NCBI GenBank assembly: GCA_034190875.2 | Contig: CM067343.1 | Location: 13,831,648-13,895,647, forward strand | Length of the DNA: 64,000 nucleotides | Direction of reading: 5' to 3' | DNA from: Urechis unicinctus | Lineage: Eukaryota; Annelida; Polychaeta; Xenopneusta; Urechidae | In this document: positions 36,701-49,663 of the stretch, in pieces | Layout of the letters: every line of letters begins with the position of its first letter | How positions within the stretch are numbered: the first letter of the stretch is position 1 | Translations under genes and position numbers: made by a program | The notes under the pieces: generated by a model | Seen by the model: the letters and a program-made list of their open reading frames with translations, nothing else | The model's database searches: none | Told to the model about the DNA's origin: nothing

Positions 36701-38592
36701 TAATATATTAGAGAGGTACAGATTTGATGTGCTTATTCGTGTATAATTTGACAAAGCCTTTCTGTAGTTTTACCGTCCAGGACTAAATACCAGGGAACTC
36801 ATGCTCACTGAAAATGATAAAGTTTGTTTTCATAATAAGGGGTTCTGTTCACCAGTGCATGTTTAACGGGGTCCGTTTTGTTACCATATACTCTCGATAT
36901 TATTAAAATTTATGTATTGCAAAAACTATTATCACAGTTTGTCTCTAACACTGTATATGGTCAACAAGCAAATAGGGAGATATGTGTTTTCGTGGTTCCC
37001 TTTTCAAATGTAACCTCACTCAGCTAGCATGATGTTTTCCTTATGTGGCGGTTAATTTCATACAATACGGGGTAGTGCGTGCTTTTAATCTATTGAAATG
37101 TTGTTTGACCCTATTTCTTGGCGGTAACGCAAATGAGTACTGCAAATGTAATATTTGTGTCTTAGAGTTCAATGATATATATAATACACCGTCTCTCTAT
37201 GAGGAGTGCATGATACCCAAATTTATAGCTATATAAATGGAGATTACCATCATGTTTCCAATAAAGTTACACTTTTTTCTGCGGCTAATGTCCAGCCTTT
37301 GAAACATTTTGTACATTTTTTACAACAGCACATGCTCCATATCCTAAAGACCTATAATAAACGTTAAAGCTGACCAACGCATTTAAATTGCGCTACCCGC
37401 CTAAGCTTGTTGTTGCTTGTGTGATGTGAACACATCTGTAAAAATATTTCAACTGACATAAGTTCAACATATACGACTTAAAATAGAACGCATTAGGTTA
37501 ACTCATTGGACGTACATAGTTTGCACTGAGGTGACACAATGGTTGTGAACTTATTAGTTTGACTCAGAATTCGCCCAATGTAAAGCCATGTAATTGATCT
37601 AAAAGAAATAGAATTATAAAATATTGTTCAATGAATATGATATTAATACCCCATCTTAATCATGTTTTTGTTATTTATCTCAATACCTCAGTCATTAGCT
37701 TGATGTATTGTCAATCGGACACTTTATAAGTAATCCCATCATCTGCTGACATCGATTAATGTTACAATAACACGATTAATTTATCATCTCTCTCTAGTCG
37801 TCGAGTTTTTGTTTTAAGCTCGCTACAAAATGTTGTTTTTACTCACACTGATATTGCAATGTAAACTGTTTAAATGTATGCAAAGTTTATCGACCGATTT
37901 TCAATGAACTCTGCACTCATAGAAAGCGTTTTATATTGTTAAATATTCCTGACATATTGTAACATGCATCGGTTAGCAGTGACCTTCGATTAGTAATATG
38001 AATATACGTTGAGATTCGCAACGTGTTATGTGAAATTTGTTATATTCGTTCAATAAGGTGTTGCCAGTGTGTGGCATATATCGTGCCGTTCTTGTCACGC
38101 ACATCCATTCCCTGCAAGTAATCTATGGCATTTTTATGTTGCAGATGAAGAGGTCAAATCTATAGCGGCCTAATTGTGATGACTACAATACATTGTGTGT
38201 TTCACCGTTAAACGAAAGACGCTTTGACTTAATTTGCAAGCACTAGGATAATAATATAGTGTGCATGTCGTCAACGAGCACACACAAAATGCGCCTGATG
38301 GTGGATTGCGGCTACAGTTAATCAAACCGCCATCTATTCAGCAATCAGAGCTTTTATCACATAATTCACGTCAGGAAGCAACCCATAATAGATGCTAATG
38401 CTTCATTAGAAGAGCACGGTTGTAAACAAGTTGTGGTTCAGGGCAAAAGGTATTCATGCCGCATTACCATTGGACCTTTAAATAAGCCATTTTCCACCGC
38501 ATTAACGTGCGTTTAATTGACATTGTGATAAGAGAGCAGCCAGTGAGTTGCGGGTAGACTTGTCATAAGAATCATCATCGACATAGAGTTAA

Positions 38593-38770
38593 ATGTCTAC
38601 GATGTCAAACGTCTCGCAATGGCTGTATAACTCGCGTCTACTTTATAAACTCTTGGGTAACGAAGGGTATATGATCGACTATACCATGGGCCAAATGATG
38701 ATTGGCGATAAACATATATGCGCAAACAACAAGTGGTATCATAGGTGTATGTCCTTCACGGCATGTCCTG
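38593..38770 (+). other. Exon-like block with GTAAGT donor, unit 3
   Basis: The same 178-nt block as in unit 2, with four amino-acid changes (for example MSTMSNVS for MSTMSFVS). The ATG and the donor are both retained. Confidence 0.25.
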
Positions 38771-40028
38771 GTAAGTGAATCGCCTGCAACGAAATTATCT
38801 TCTTATGTCGCTGTTGGAGCTTCCCTGACACTTCAGTAATTTCCCCTCAACCAACACACGACCACCAATCACAGATAACCGTAAGTGGTACGGAGGACAA
38901 GTCATATTTCATTCCAATGAGACATTGAATAACAATAATGCCAGTTCATGCATTGAAGGGTCAACGGAGGAAGTACTGCATTTTGAGCCAAAATAAACCC
39001 ATACCTAAGCGATACCAATTTTATTGGCAAATTTCGCCCAACACGGTAATACAACCTCCATTTCTACCCATCGATTTGTTCGAATGTACAGAACCTCTTA
39101 TCATTAAAGACGTTGCCTTCCTTCTTCTACTTTTTAGCAATCTACTGCGAGCACAAATATGTTTTTGTTGTGTCGACCACCGAATGAAATATGCGAAAAG
39201 CTAAGATTTTAAATAAATCAGAATAATCAAAAAAATATGCAAACAGGATTAACCTCCGCATTTATCTTATGCTTATTCAAACATGTGAAGGTTTCTTTCT
39301 TTGACAACATGCTCTTGACAATCAGATTCAAGAAGTAGGTCACATCCTAGCATGCTAATTTTGAGTGATGTGTGATCAGTCATCGTAACCAAATAACTAT
39401 TAAGACTGTGTTTGATGTTATATCTTAGCCAAGCTAAATGCATGCCATGACAACATCAGTTTAAACAATGCCTCGATAGTGATAATAAATAGCAGAAGTA
39501 TTTCCCCACCCAATAAGATCTAGGGGAATAGGTACGAGTGCAATAGCCATGGATCCGTTTGTGATTTATTTATCTCGATGGTTTTTCACCATTGAATGGG
39601 GCATTAAGAATGACCTCCGCATATACTTAACCATCATGTATTTTGAAACTGCTACAGTTTAACAATAGTGATCATATCCAAATTGATAATAATACTTCAT
39701 GAAATATAATGGCTGGTGTAGTGTTGAATTATTGAAGCTTCAGGATTATGCCAAATCTTTTGAGGATAATGGATTAAAGAAAATATTTACCTGTTAGACG
39801 AATAAACACATGCACATACAGTCATTCAGTTATTATCTTTCAGTGCACATAGGCGCCTGTGCTGCTACCTGCAGGCGGTGTTATGGTTCTGGTAATGAAT
39901 CATGTGTTTTCCTCTACGTACACTGGGGCGGATATAGGCAGGTGCACTCTATTAAGGCTTAGACACTTTATTGCTTTATGTGATATAAGTCTACAATCGA
40001 GGATTATACAAACCAAGAAACCGCTAAC

Positions 40029-40256
40029 ATGAATACAGCATTCTTCTTAAATAACCAACTTCATTACCGTAGTTGGTACAGCACAGGCTTTAACGATATC
40101 AAGATGCGTCATTTTGACAGACACGATCCTAACAAACGCGAACAGGTAATTGGATTATAATTTTTGCTCTTTCTTTGATTGCCAGCATCACTTCTCACAT
40201 TATATTGTAGGAATGCAGTTTACAAATAACACGTAATACAAGCTTCGCGGGATCAG
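40029..40256 (+). other. Two-exon micro-ORF candidate, unit 3
   Basis: Exon 1 (40029-40145) begins MNTAFFLNNQLHYRSWYS and ends HDPNKREQ. The putative 65-nt intron is 40146-40210 (gtaatt to ttgtag). Exon 2 (40211-40256) reads ECSLQITRNTSFAGS before gtaagtggg. Exon 1 matches unit 1 except at two bases, while its upstream 100 bp match unit 2, which points to gene conversion between units. Unit 4 has lost the whole region. Confidence 0.3.
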
Positions 40257-41073
40257 GTAAGTGGGTGATCGCATCGACCTTGTCTCCACATATTTTGATT
40301 GTGATACTGGGCAACATTGTCATTGTAGGTAGATTTAGCGGCTACGCATTCAATATGCGTTGTTCCAACTCCGCGAATGGTGCTAATCATTGCAAACGTT
40401 ACGAGCATTCTTTTGATAGTTCCTCTCCCGAATTATCTATCATAGAAAACTAGTGTACAGCCCAATTAGCTAACCATGAAAAAGTTGCAATCAGAGCGGT
40501 TCTATTTATTTTGGATTTATGTGGTCACCGAACACATATATGTTGTCAAACGCAGGGTTTCTATGCTATGATGTCAAGGGAGTTTTGATATTTACAACCA
40601 AGAAAGCTAGAATTCTATGACGCCTGACTGTAGCTTCCCCCCGGACATATACTACTGATTAATCGACTGGGCCCTTGTGTCCAACTATCATGAATTTTTC
40701 AGGTAACTGGCGCAGTCATGTATAGCACTATCATACTATATCGACCCCGTCTCTTCGAGTGTCCCTAATGGGAGTTTATGTATGTAAATCAAGATGAGAA
40801 CCCAGCTGTTAGCTGATTGAGTCTGATTTTATTATACTGGACTACCCTGACGAATTGCTTCATTACCCGCATCGCATTATTAGCCGTCCTTGTATTAACT
40901 GCATCGCTGATTTTATCCCGTAAAAAGCTCACTCAGAACATGAGGTGATATACCCAGGTGGGACGAGCGATTGTCCATTGTGTATTGATAGTTGATTTAC
41001 AGGTTCCGAAGGGTCATGGCTGGATAAACCACGGGCTCCAGGCTCCCCCACCCCCGCTCCCGCTCAATCTAGT

Positions 41074-41274
41074 TTGCACCAGATCCCATACCTGCTTAAT
41101 ACTGCACTGCATAGGGCATGTGGAAAACAAGAAATTTCCCTGATTTTAGCTCTGGCGGAAATGACTATGTCTATCGGTATTATGCTGCCTGTTCCGACGT
41201 GGATGCAAAGGAATAGTGTGACGTTAAGGTCACTTCGCGTTATGACGCATTTCTGCCGTTGCCAGTGTCAATGA
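41074..41274 (+). other. HRACGK open frame, unit 3
   Basis: The same 67-codon frame. It differs from unit 1 by five silent codons (ACT, TGT, GGA, CTG, ACG) and three changing ones (ATT, GCT, TTC). It is preceded by a cccccacccccgctcccgc tract. Confidence 0.25.
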
Positions 41275-41743
41275 CATTGGCAAGACCTATCCTGACGCAG
41301 TAAACTAATCGATCTATAGCTGCTAATGATGCCGAGCATCTTTCCTGCGATTTCCTCAATTGATTATGTGATGTTGTTCGTACGGCTGTTCAATAATTGT
41401 ATATGGGATGGATTTGTCATATGTAAGATATGTGTAGTAGTTCTATTCAATACAATGTCGTTGATATAGATCATTACTATTACGCATCGGAATAAGTTTT
41501 CCTACAATTGCAGGGCAAGAAAAATCATCTATCTGTCCTCCATCGCAGAATGAAAAACGACTCGATAGGCGACATCTACTGGTAGAAAGTGACTGATCAA
41601 CTAAGGCGGTGAATTCACCTTCAATGAATCTGTTAGCAAATCGTGCATGCTTTAGAAGACCCCCGAGATAAATCGCATTAGCCTGCGTCAAAGCACCGCC
41701 CACTCTTCACAGACGCGTACGATTAGCCGACAAACAGTTATAT

Positions 41744-41814
41744 GGCGAGGTAGTGGGAGGATCCGAACCTATCTCTAGCTAGGAATGCCAAGAACCGCGC
41801 CTTAGTTATTACAT
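41744..41814 (-). other. tRNA-like / SINE-like block, unit 3
   Basis: The B-box-like word is at 41759-41769 on the minus strand, as in the other units. Confidence 0.3.
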
Positions 41815-43730
41815 CGATATGTGTTGTCGTAACTCTCTTTATTCCATGTTGATGCACAGTGAATCTAATGTCCGTTATTACCAACTATGGAGAATTATCC
41901 ACTCGATTACAATTCTCCCATATAATTTGACAAACACACAAGGCAATACAGTTATTCCATTGATAAATATTCCCAAGCCTACGATGTGACTATTCTATGC
42001 ATGAGTCGCAATTCCCGATATGCCTCTTTATTCTGTATTGATTTTACCGAGTACGACAACAATGCTTACATTAAATGCAAAAGACGAAACCATCGTCAAA
42101 ATGTTATCAGACATACGAATGTTTTGAACATTCTTCGTCCTCACAGGGCCTAATTGTCATGTTTGAGGGCTCGGGGCATTTTGGAATGGTTTAGGGTTCA
42201 GAAGAAATATCCTGGGAGCAGCTTATCTCGCGAGGATTATTCCTCGAAAGCCCGTAATATATCTAGCTTTGCATTTATGTCTCTATATATAGACGTAACT
42301 TCGAGTGCTATTCCCGATAACGCTGACATAATATTTGACAGCTAAAAACCAAGTTCATCCATCGCATCGCAATAACTTACTTCTGGTTTTGTCTTTTCTC
42401 CCCTTACCGATGTTAGCTTCATATATCAATACTCTCCCAGCGTACAATAATAAGCATGTTATTTATGTATAAAATGGTGGTACGCAATGGTGGCCTCACC
42501 TATCATATTTTACCATACCTTTTACCAGCTGAGTTGTGATAACGTAAAAGCAATCATTCACACTGTACATCCACAGTTTAATTTTTAATACCATATAAGA
42601 GAGGATGCATCGACGTCATTATGCAGCATGCCGTGATTTCAAGGTGACGTTATTGGTGACTTGTGAGTAATTTCTTTGCAATTATCTTATCCTGCAGCCA
42701 AATCGCCACCTACCGCTCAATATATGAAACTCTGATTTGTACCATTAAATGTTGGGGCAGTTATGATTGTTTGGATTCGATAAGCGTCCTAGATATTGTC
42801 TTGATTCATACAACCAGAGGTGGAAGCTTATGTCTGTTTAAATCCATGTCTCAATCCGGATCAGAGAGCCTTGTTATCAGTTACTCCGTGCGGTAGATTA
42901 CCTGACACGTTAAGACATCTAGAAGCAACTAACGCGAACGAGAGCTCCTACCATAAATTACACGTTCTTCTCACACCAGTAGGCAATGTCTTGGCCGGGC
43001 CGCAGAATAGCAAATTGAACTATCCATCATGTTCGAGATGGGTGGAGAGTGAATTTTAGATTTGATTTTGAAAACATACTGCTGCAAGACTATCCTTAAC
43101 CGGCAAGTGTATTCCGGTCCGATCCATAACAATTATGGTATCAAATGACCATCGTATGGACGTAAAGAAAATGTCAAAGATCCCGCGTTCTGTGCATCTA
43201 AACATATGATCGCACATGTTGATTATCCATCAACCTTAGTCATGATATCGGCTACAGCTACAAGTGACGTCGAGAACACCTCCCGACCATGGAGGGAGAA
43301 TAGAATCAGATGAAAGGTTAACACGTTATAATATAGCGCCTCTTTGCGTTATAATCATATTCATGACACGATGTGAATCCTCTACCTTATTAGCAAATGT
43401 ATGTTCAATGACAATATTTATTTTAAATTCAGGTAGACGAACCCACTTGTTAATATATTACGGTATATTCGAATATCGTTTGTCCGAAGTATAGGCATTT
43501 TGTAGATTCGTTGTACTAATTAATGGCATCCTATGATTCCCGCATCGGGACACGGTTCGTATGTTTTCGGCAAACGATTCGCACCATCAGACAGTACTGA
43601 TGACGGTTTCACAATTTCTCCCCTGTGTTCCGTCATTAGAAAGATGCGTTGAATTTTCTCGCGGTAAGAAGTTTCCGGTTACAATATCGTACACATCTAT
43701 AGATATGCTTGTTGTCATACCAGCTCCGAT

Positions 43731-43901
43731 TAGCAATGTTCAAATAATTTGGCCGAAAACAAAATTGATAATCATGCAGCAAGTCATGTTTGGTGAGGAA
43801 TTCATTCAGGCGCGAATACATAATTCGTTCAAATATTTTAGAAAAACAGGGCAGAATCGAGATCTATCGTTAGTAATGTCAGTTATATCGGCGGGTTTAT
43901 A
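43731..43901 (-). mobile_element. LINE reverse-transcriptase fragment, unit 3
   Basis: A third duplicate of the fragment described in unit 1. The translated region is the same. Confidence 0.7.
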
Positions 43902-43908
43902 AACTGGC

Positions 43909-43952
43909 TTAACACCGGTGTTACACTGGCGTGACACTGGCGTGACACCGGT
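43909..43952 (+). repeat. 11-bp minisatellite, 2 copies (unit 3)
   Basis: Two copies of cactggcgtga between the palindrome aacaccggtgtt and caccgg. This is the shortest of the three alleles in the array. Confidence 0.95.
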
Positions 43953-45052
43953 TTTATTTTTAAGAGGAAAAATTCCTTGCCTTATCGACAAGTTGATTGT
44001 GTATTCTACGGCTTTTACAAATATATCACAGATACTTCATTATACATTTTAATTCATAAACGTTCGTGCTACGCACAAAGAGCGTATGAGTGGTAGGTAC
44101 GCCCATTAAATGATTAATATTTCCTTCTGTGTGCGGGATCCTAGTGGCAAGGTTTATCTAATAACAAGTGAGTAATTATGGAGAGCATAATAAATGTTGC
44201 ATTGGTCAGAAGTTCTTTCTCCTTCGATACAAAACGTGTTAGACAAACGATGAGGTTTGTGCATAAGAATGACTGATTTGATAAGATTCCAAGTTTTCCT
44301 CATATTTTTTTATTAAGAGCAGAGCAATCATCATAAAAGGGAGTTCACACTGACGGAGTAGGGATTGCAGGCATTATTGATATCATTAATACTTTAAGTT
44401 GTTAGTAAGGCAAATAAAGTATATGTGATTTTTATTTTTTATCGAATTCTTGTGACAAGTGGTAAGCCATTTACATCGGTAACTATGAATAGAAGATTGG
44501 GAATTACTTTTCATAAGGTTGTTTACATGTTTTATAGAATTCAGTATACGCTAATTGTGCTTCTGTGCAAATAGACTCGTAATGAATAAAATCAAAGGCA
44601 TAGTTCATGCAATGGACGCAGTTGAAAAGATATATTCAATGTAATATCAATAATCAATTGTTGATTGTGTTGTAGTTGATTCCGTTCAGCCCACCCCAAC
44701 CCCCAACCACCCTACTGAATCCACTATAAGCGTGGCCTATTGAATTGACACCTGTTTCATGAAATATTGTTAGCATCATACCTTCCCCGATATCCATTGC
44801 TCCCTTTAGTTAGCCTCTCTCGTAACAGATGAATCTTAAATGCTTGCCTGTTTGGGGAGTGTGGTTGAACTCATGTATTGCTGAATTACCCTCACATAGA
44901 TTTTGAAAGGCTACAGTTTTAATGTTCCCCACCAAAATAAGGATGACGTTAAGATACCTTTTGCGTGACCCAACCAATAAATGCTTCGCTATCTAGTGTG
45001 GTTTCCAATACTGTGAAAGGGTGATCTGAGATATAGGCAATTGTATGCATCT

Positions 45053-46417
45053 GTTTGCGTTGACAGGCTCACTGATTTCTTGTATTGTACCGTTGATGAT
45101 TGGCAGATTCTGTTTCAAGCTGCCTGTGCAAGTATAAACAGGTCACATGCGTTTCAAACGCAGCAAGATGTGGTATATAGATAAGGAATTAAACTCTTAT
45201 TTAAATGTTAATACCAAATTATCATTTGCTCAGCTGATTGCCATCGGCATTAAGTATTAGTACGTTGCATGTGCAAGATTCGTTATAAAATGTTAGGTTT
45301 CTTTTATAGAGTCACTTATGAGTATTGATTGTTTTACTTGTCCATGTAAAAAGCGTGCAAGTTTTCCGTTACGGGCAGCTTTTTGATGATGGAAATCACA
45401 TTTTGCCTTTTGTTTTATATTTGCCATTGCAAGAGTTGCAATCTACCTATTGTGAAGAATACGTGGTAATATACATAAATTTGCCTTATAATGTTTGATG
45501 ATCGGGATGGTGTTATCCTGCAGCACAGGTGACCGATTACTGCATGTCTTTTATAAGTATAAGTTTAATATAATGAGTCCATCATAGAGCAGTGGCAATA
45601 ATTTCAACAGGTATCAAACGCATTGTGGAGAATACCACCACGCGTTACATTGTGCCCTAGAGATCAACACCTGACGAGGCAGCCCGTTGAGCATCAATGC
45701 AAATGTACATCGATTTTGTGCGTATATCTAGATGTGTAAACCCAATCATATGTAATGGAAATTACCTCTCCTTTAAAATGGATGGTATTCCGTATCCAAT
45801 GTAGACATTCATAATATATAATGTCTGCATATATAGCATCAAAGCATATTTGTCGTCGTCGTTTGGTTCCCAAACCGCCTTTTCATTGCTGTTGTATATG
45901 GTTGTTATATCGGATATCTGTCATGGCAGTGATGAAACTGGTGATACTACTTCCAGCAAAATGCATTTCATTAGTATCCTTACAAAACCTGTTAAGAGTC
46001 TGGCAGCAAACTTCTGCGTCACCTGTTTTACTTTTTATTGGCATCTTCGCCATAGCAAATGTACATACATTTCACGCCAAGTGTAAGTCGTCAGCACAGA
46101 GCGGAATATATTAAAAACGCTGCAATAGAGACTTGACCCAATTTATAAGTCATTTACCCTATTACACCCCGTATTGTTTTTTGCGACAAAATCTGTAATT
46201 GCTAAAAATGGAAAGAGTTGCTTAGAAAAGCAGGTGGCAACATTTCACATAAACAACGCGATTCGTGTGATTTTAAGTACTGCTACTTGCATCGCAATCA
46301 AAACTGCAACACAAGCATCGCAGCCACAGATATGATAGTTTAATTATTGACAGGTTGCAAAGTTCTGGTGAATCAGCACCCGGTTGTACTGTATGTTGAC
46401 CTTCAGCATACACCCTT

Positions 46418-46510
<93 letters not shown>

Positions 46511-47800
46511 CATTAATTTTGTTTTTGTGGATTAATCACTTGCAGGAACTAGTACAATCGGTTATCATTTGCGTAACCTTTACCTCTCATGCTTTAATTA
46601 GCCTCTCCCATTCAAGACGCACGATAGCATTCTTTGTGAATAGCCATTAGGTACTGCACGAATGGCTACAAAAGTATATTTGAATGGTGTAGGATATTGA
46701 AGCAATGTCAGGGGATAAGCATATCTTACGGCGATTATTCCTCTGAAGCCGCTATTATATCTAGCTTTGCATTTATGTCTCTAAATATTTACATGGCTTC
46801 AAGTGCTATTGCCGAAAACGCTGACAGCCTAAAGTCAAGTGTATCCATCTCATCGCATTATCAATTTGCTGTTTTGACCATCTATCCTTAATGATGGCAG
46901 CCCTATTAATCAATACGGGATCTCTGTGCAATAATAAACCATCCATCTTTTGCCACACCTTTCACCAGTGGAATTTGTGATAACGTAAACACCAATCATA
47001 CACATTGTACATCCTCAATTTAATGCTTCAGACTATGTTGAAGAAGAAGTTTTGGGCTCATTACGCAGCATGCCGTGATTTCCAAGTAACTTTGTAGTGG
47101 CTAGTGTGTGAAATCTTTGAAGATAAATAGCCATCTACTGCTCAAGAAACTCTGATCAATAATTGCTGCATTAAAAATCGGGGCAGTTATGAATAGAGAC
47201 TTGAGTAGGGATTCAATAAGGGTCAAAGAGATTGTCTTAATCTTGAATAAAATCTTCATTATCAGCCACTCAGTGCTTTAGATTATCTGACAAGTTAAAA
47301 TATCTGAGGTAACCAAAGCACAAGAGAGCTCTTGCCATAGATTACACATTCTTCTCACGTCAGTACGCAATACTTTGACCGGGGCACGGACTGGCAAAGT
47401 AAAATATAAATCATCTTGAAGATGCTCTAGAAATAATGGGTGCAGAACAAAGTTTAGAGATCGTTTTGGTAATTTGCTGCCTTTCTTTGAAAGTGAAGTG
47501 CAGTCCGGTCAAAAAAACAAAGACGATTCCGTCATTTGTAGGAGGTGTGATACATGTACCGAATGTAAAGAATCAAGTACACGCCAGTAGTATGAATGTT
47601 GGTACAATGGGCCGACAGCGTCACGTTGATTGCGCCACGCGTTGCATGACTGTCTCACGTTTTGCAGATGACGGATTCCGTTGAAATGCACAGCAGAAAC
47701 TGTAATAATTGTATCCTTATATTTCTTCAATGTGTATTGAACATACATAAACAGTTGTTTAACTACGTGCCAGTGATAGAGCGTGGACCAATGTATCTTA
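45053..47800 (+). repeat. Unit 3-specific 2.7-kb segment, a mosaic of older repeat pieces
   Basis: It replaces about 0.7 kb of unit 1 (24349-25067). The start (45060-45125) matches the inverted left arm at 9340. Positions 45945-46360 match 4040-4440, 46530-46670 match 10040-10230, and 46690-47500 are an older, diverged extra copy of unit segment 21440-22400 (YGDYSSEA frame, then gagagctcttgccatag words). Positions 47510-47795 match 2500-2760. Because these pieces also occur in the left arm, this looks like retained ancestral sequence and not a foreign insertion. Confidence 0.75.
46423..46508. repeat. (AT)n microsatellite, about 86 bp
   Basis: Pure alternating AT inside the unit 3-specific segment. 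The frames crossing it (46347-46535, 46384-46650) are artefacts. Confidence 0.97.
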
Positions 47801-49571
47801 AGCTGTAAAGCAAATATCCATTCATGGTCTAACGTTCAATTAATTTATCAGCTCTTGAAATCCCGCATCTCCTCCGAGTGGTTTTGTCACAGCTTAACGT
47901 AGAAAAGCAACAATCTCCAAAGTTTCACTCTCCAGTAAAGGTTGACAACCTACAATATAATAATAATAAAAAGCATTCGATCATCTTTTCTTCTTCGTTT
48001 ACTTTTTTAACACCGACCCTCATACGTATGAAGTAAACGAACGGATTGCATTTTCAACTTCGGTGAGGTAAATTTACACCATGCAATATAGCCTGTGATG
48101 AATGCATGTAAAGCCACAGCCGCGTGAAATGATGGAGCAAACAGATTAAGCCGTAAGCAAAGATATGTGCTATGTTTCCTAATGTTGGTACTGGTGGTGA
48201 TTTAGTAACATTGCAAGGATGCTATTTGGTGCGTTTAGCATAATCACAAATTGCATATGACCGCGTTGCCTACAAACATGAACATAATAATGTTGCCAGC
48301 AATTAATACTTCACACTATTATTTCCTATCTCTGTTTCAGTCAATTTTTAAAAAAACATTGCTGTTTACCTGAATTGAAACTTACATCATCATGTAAATA
48401 AACGCATCATTTATATTGATCTACAGAGGTTATCAGTTGTGGAATATTGTATTATATGATAAAAGATAATAACAAAGGTGTCAGTTCTATAAATAGATGT
48501 ATGAAACATTACCATCCGTTGTGATAGATTAGTTTAATAAGATGACATATATTCGCTCGAAATAGATGGTTTTCCGATGAAACGGTATCAAACTTGGCAT
48601 CGTTTACTTTAAACCCGTGGAGGTGACTGATCGTAAGCAGGCAGCTATATTGATTCGTCGATAATCCTGAGGGAGACTGCGCTCATTCCCCTCAAGGTTA
48701 CCGCAGCTTATTGGATTGCAGCAACTAGTACCATAGATTATCATTTGCATAATACGCTGTCCCTTACACCCCCTCTGCTAAAAGCAAACTCTCCCATAGC
48801 AGCCGAACTTCAATGCAGCTGTGGATTTTCCGGATTAAGACGAATGACTGTTCTCGTGTATAAAGAATCCACTTACATTTACTTTTCATTGGAAATATTT
48901 CAGTTAAAAGTTAAGGCGGCTGTCGCAGCCATGCCATCTCGTCTGCCCATTGTTAAAGTTACCAGTGGTTTCATGCAAAAACATCATGTAAGCTTGTGTT
49001 GTGAGTTTGTCCCGTATTTGACAGCACTATATATAATACTTGATTCAGGTATGATAATGTATACAATAAATGACATTTGAGCATATAAATAATATATTAG
49101 ACCGTATGATGAGAGGTACAGATTTGATGTGCTTATTTGTGTATAATTTGACATAGCCTTCCTGTAGTTTTACCGTCCAAGGCTAAATACCAGGTAACTC
49201 ATGCTTACTGAAAATGATAAAGTTTGTTTTCATAATAAGGGGTTCAGTTCACCAGTGCATTTTTAACGGGGTCCGTTTTGTTACTATATACTCTCGATAT
49301 TATTATAATTTATGTTTTGCAAAAACTATTATCACAGTTTGTCTCTATCATTGTATATGGTCAACAAGCAGATAGGGATATATGTGTTTTCGTGGTTCTT
49401 TTCAAATGTAACCTTACTCAGCTAGCATGATGTTTTCCTTATGTGGCGGTTGATTTCATACAATACGGGTGTAGTGCGTGCGTTTAATCAATTGAAATGT
49501 TGTTTGACCCTATTTCTTGGCGGTAACGCAAATGAGTACTGCAAATGTAATATTCGTGTCTTAGAGTTCAA

Positions 49572-49662
<91 letters not shown>
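49572..49662. repeat. (AT)n expansion, unit 3
   Basis: Units 1 and 2 have only gatatatataatac at this point (26833 and 37172). Unit 3 has about 90 bp of pure AT between the same flanks, so the tract expanded after duplication. Confidence 0.95.

Positions 49663-49663
<1 letters not shown>

Larger units (their letters stand above)
27538..37885 (+). repeat. Macro-repeat unit 2
   Basis: A 10.35-kb unit almost identical to unit 3 throughout and to unit 1 after the equivalent of 19.5 kb. It lacks the equivalent of 47800-48010, present in units 1 and 3. Instead it keeps a shortened version (35590-35725) of the segment that unit 1 lost. It also lacks part of the segment equivalent to 26242-26320. 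No frame in it exceeds 113 codons. Confidence 0.95.

Noticed and set aside
45821-46114. 97-codon frame in the unit 3-specific segment
   Set aside because: Part of the region aligns with 4040-4180 in the left arm with indels that break the frame, and no domain is recognisable.
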